Below are positions 62,317 to 64,000 of a stretch of 64,000 bases of DNA, piece by piece (position 1 is the first letter of the stretch; each line of letters begins with the position of its first letter). The stretch is from Microbacterium sp. Au-Mic1 (GTDB taxonomy: Bacteria; Actinomycetota; Actinomycetes; Actinomycetales; Microbacteriaceae). The translations under genes and the position numbers were made by a program. The stretch is from assembly GCF_021341785.1 (NCBI RefSeq), contig NZ_JAJTTF010000003.1, positions 1-64,000 on the forward strand. Reading direction: 5' to 3'. The notes under the pieces were generated by a model. It did no database searches. It was not told the DNA's origin and saw only the letters and a list, made by a program, of their open reading frames with translations.

Positions 62317-63033
62317 TCAGTCCACGGGGCTGAGATCCTGGGCGGTCCACCGGACGCCGAGCACCTCGGGGGTGCGGATGACGTCCGCGATCGCGAGCTC
62401 GATCTGGTGGTCGTCGCGCTCGGGGCTGATCGCGATCGCCGTGATCACCACGATCTCGTCGGGCAGGTCGGCGGCGGCGACGGATTGCACCGTGAGCTCG
62501 GGGCGGTGCACGGCGTCGAACACGACCGCGCGCACATCGACCTCGTGCTCCCGCGCGCAGCGCACCTCGAAGGTGTACTCGACCTCGGTGTTCTTCTCCC
62601 GGCCTGCCGTGCCCCCGCGCCGGTCGAGCACTCGCCCGACCGGGCGCAGCAGCACGTTCGCCAGGATCACGGCCGCCGTGCCTGCCGCGCCGATCCAGAC
62701 AAGGCCGCCTCCGGCGAGGGCGCCCACCGCGGCCGAGGCCCAGAGGGTGGCCGCGGTGTTGAGACCGGAGATCGACGCGCCTTGTTTCATGATCACACCG
62801 GCTCCGAGGAAGCCGATGCCCGAGACGATCTGCGCGGCGACGCGGGTGGGGTCGGCGTCGGGGCCATGGAAGCTGAAGGCGCCCATGATCACGAACAGGG
62901 CCGAGCCGAGGCTCACGAGGGCGTTCGTGCGCAGGCCCGCGGTGCGTGCGCGCCACTGCCGCTCGAACCCGATGAGCGCGCCGAAGGCGAGACCTGCGCT
63001 CAGGCGGAGGGCGATGTCGAGGGTGTCGATCAT
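62317..63033 (-). CDS. mgtC: MgtC/SapB-family protein
   Basis: 238 residues. Four or five N-terminal membrane segments with the family motif LAFGALIGFERQWRARTAGLRTNAL (about 15-39), and a C-terminal ACT-like cytoplasmic domain (about 150-238). MgtC proteins are linked to growth at low Mg(2+) and to control of ATP synthase or Mg transport. It lies downstream of the mgtA-like ATPase with 87 bp between, containing a strong hairpin. Confidence 0.93.
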   Translation of the reverse strand: MIDTLDIALRLSAGLAFGALIGFERQWRARTAGLRTNALVSLGSALFVIMGAFSFHGPDADPTRVAAQIVSGIGFLGAGVIMKQGASISGLNTAATLWASAAVGALAGGGLVWIGAAGTAAVILANVLLRPVGRVLDRRGGTAGREKNTEVEYTFEVRCAREHEVDVRAVVFDAVHRPELTVQSVAAADLPDEIVVITAIAISPERDDHQIELAIADVIRTPEVLGVRWTAQDLSPVD

Positions 63034-63054
63034 GGGAATCTCCTGGCGTGCGGG

Positions 63055-63090
63055 GCCCTCCGGACGATCCGCGGCGGATCGCCGGAGGGC
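63055..63090 (-). promoter_or_regulatory. Strong hairpin between mgtA and mgtC
   Basis: Arms GCCCTCCGGACGATCCGC (63055-63072) and GCGGATCGCCGGAGGGC (63074-63090) pair over 17 bp with one bulge. On the minus strand it follows the mgtA stop and precedes mgtC by 22 nt. Terminator or attenuator. Confidence 0.6.
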
Positions 63091-63120
63091 CGGCGAGGCG
63101 AGCGCGACCGCGCTCGGGAA

Positions 63121-64000
63121 TCAGATCCAGGCGCCGAAACGCCGGATGAAGGCCTTCTTGGCCACGTGGACGACGAGGCAGTAGACCGCGAGCGTCAGCA
63201 CCAGCCAGGGGAAGTAGGTCCAGGGCAGCGAGACCAGGCCGAGCACGTGGCCCCAGCCCGTGAACGGCAGCACGAGGCCGAACACGCAGACGGCGCCGGT
63301 CGCGAGCAGCACGGGAAGGCCCGCGCGGGACTGCACGAACGGGAGCCGCTTGGTGCGCAGCAGGTGCACGATCAGGGTCTGCGAGATGATCGACTCGATG
63401 AACCAGCCGGACTGGAACAGCGCGGCGTGCGCGGGGCTGTTCGCCTGGAAGACGAACCACATCAGCAGGTAGGTGGTGATGTCGAAGATCGACGAGGTCG
63501 GTCCGATGAGGATCATGAACCGGGACAGCGTCTTCGTCTCCCACTTGCGCGGCTGCTCGATGTCGCCCTCGTCGACCCTGTCCCAGGGCAGCGTCAGCAT
63601 GGACAGGTCGTAGGCGAGGTTCTGCACCAGCACGACGAGCGGGATCATCGGCAGGAACGGCAGCATCGCGCTGGCCACGAGCACCGAGAACATGTTGCCG
63701 AAGTTCGAGGACGCGGTCATCTTGATGTACTTCATCGTGTTGACGAAGGTCCGCCGTCCCTCGACGACGCCGCCGCCGAGCACGTTCAGATCCTTCTCCA
63801 GCAGGATGATGTCGGCCGACTCCTTCGCGATGTCGACGGCGGTGTCCACCGAGATGCCGACATCCGCGGTGCGGAGGGCGGGAGCGTCGTTGATGCCGTC
63901 GCCCATGAAACCGACGGTGTGCCCGTGCTCGCGCATCGCCTCGACGATGCGCGCCTTCTGCGCGGGGTTCGTCTTTGCGAACACCGCGGTCTCGTCGGCG
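63121..64000 (-). CDS. mgtA: Magnesium-translocating P-type ATPase, C-terminal part (truncated by window)
   Basis: The frame continues past the right edge; 292 codons are visible. The hinge motif GFMGDGINDAPALRTADVGI is near the left part, followed by six membrane segments (MTASSNFGNMFSVLVASAML, LPMIPLVVLVQNLAYDLSML and later). The NxxxD/TLPWDRVD region fits P3B Mg(2+) ATPases (MgtA/MgtB). With mgtC next to it this is a magnesium-acquisition locus. Regulatory leader and catalytic DKTGT are outside the window. Confidence 0.93.
   Translation of the reverse strand, partial: ADETAVFAKTNPAQKARIVEAMREHGHTVGFMGDGINDAPALRTADVGISVDTAVDIAKESADIILLEKDLNVLGGGVVEGRRTFVNTMKYIKMTASSNFGNMFSVLVASAMLPFLPMIPLVVLVQNLAYDLSMLTLPWDRVDEGDIEQPRKWETKTLSRFMILIGPTSSIFDITTYLLMWFVFQANSPAHAALFQSGWFIESIISQTLIVHLLRTKRLPFVQSRAGLPVLLATGAVCVFGLVLPFTGWGHVLGLVSLPWTYFPWLVLTLAVYCLVVHVAKKAFIRRFGAWI

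Overview
The window is one contiguous stretch of a high-GC (about 70 %) actinobacterial chromosome. Codon use, gene families and promoter style fit Microbacteriaceae, probably Microbacterium; that assignment is inference. Genes are densely packed, with many 4-bp ATGA/GTGA overlaps. I see no rRNA, tRNA, IS element, prophage or CRISPR array. Both ends cut a gene: an FAD oxidoreductase at the left and an mgtA-type ATPase at the right.

Region by region. 1-6352 is a nitrite-assimilation locus: the 3' part of an FAD/[2Fe-2S] oxidoreductase, then on the minus strand nirB-cobA(SUMT)-nnaR-like regulator, with nirD divergent from nirB. 6356-8569 is an ECF42 sigma factor operon with a DGPF protein and a DHFR-like reductase. 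8770-11806 holds a trypsin/PDZ protease, a DUF302-like protein, a LysE exporter and an F420-reductase-like protein. 11848-16759 is a decarboxylase-permease-universal stress protein operon divergent from a LysR regulator. 16937-18522 is a second ECF42/DGPF module. 18653-24539 has a CPBP protease, an alcohol dehydrogenase, amtB with an uncharacterised follower, an EEP-family protein and an ATPase. 24582-26628 is a metal-efflux cluster (two CDF proteins around an ArsR regulator). 26719-28134 is an ECF41 sigma factor with its carboxymuconolactone-decarboxylase partner. 28135-28741 is a repeat-rich intergenic region. 28742-30760 has ogt and a DUF222/HNH gene with a decayed 3' duplication. 30857-34952 is a CitMHS transporter divergent from a CitAB-type two-component system. 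35018-44635 holds SDR, CPBP, M20, MFS, MMPL/MarR, three VOC proteins, RidA and a small membrane protein. 44812-49707 is a siderophore uptake locus with two iron boxes. 49736-56685 has an AlkA-like glycosylase, a winged-helix regulator behind a cysteine-rich leader ORF, a GNAT protein and sbcDC. 56831-64000 has thiolase, glmS, an acyl-CoA dehydrogenase with TetR, and mgtC/mgtA.

How it fits together. Arrays of GAAAC-like pentamers with 11-bp spacing lie upstream of both nirB/nirD and amtB, suggesting one GlnR-type nitrogen regulon. The iron locus carries DtxR/IdeR-type boxes. Three ECF sigma factors with C-terminal extensions each sit beside their usual partner genes, and two or three have matching promoter candidates. 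At least fourteen starts have a TANNNT box 6-8 nt upstream, so leaderless transcripts look common.

Best leads: a 33-codon leaderless ORF ending in a Cys-rich tail, driven by a near-consensus promoter ahead of a winged-helix regulator (51708-51978); a tandem array of GATC-centred imperfect palindromes (28321-28565); a long inverted repeat inside the coding sequence of the siderophore ATPase (48826-48906); and the paired nitrogen operators.
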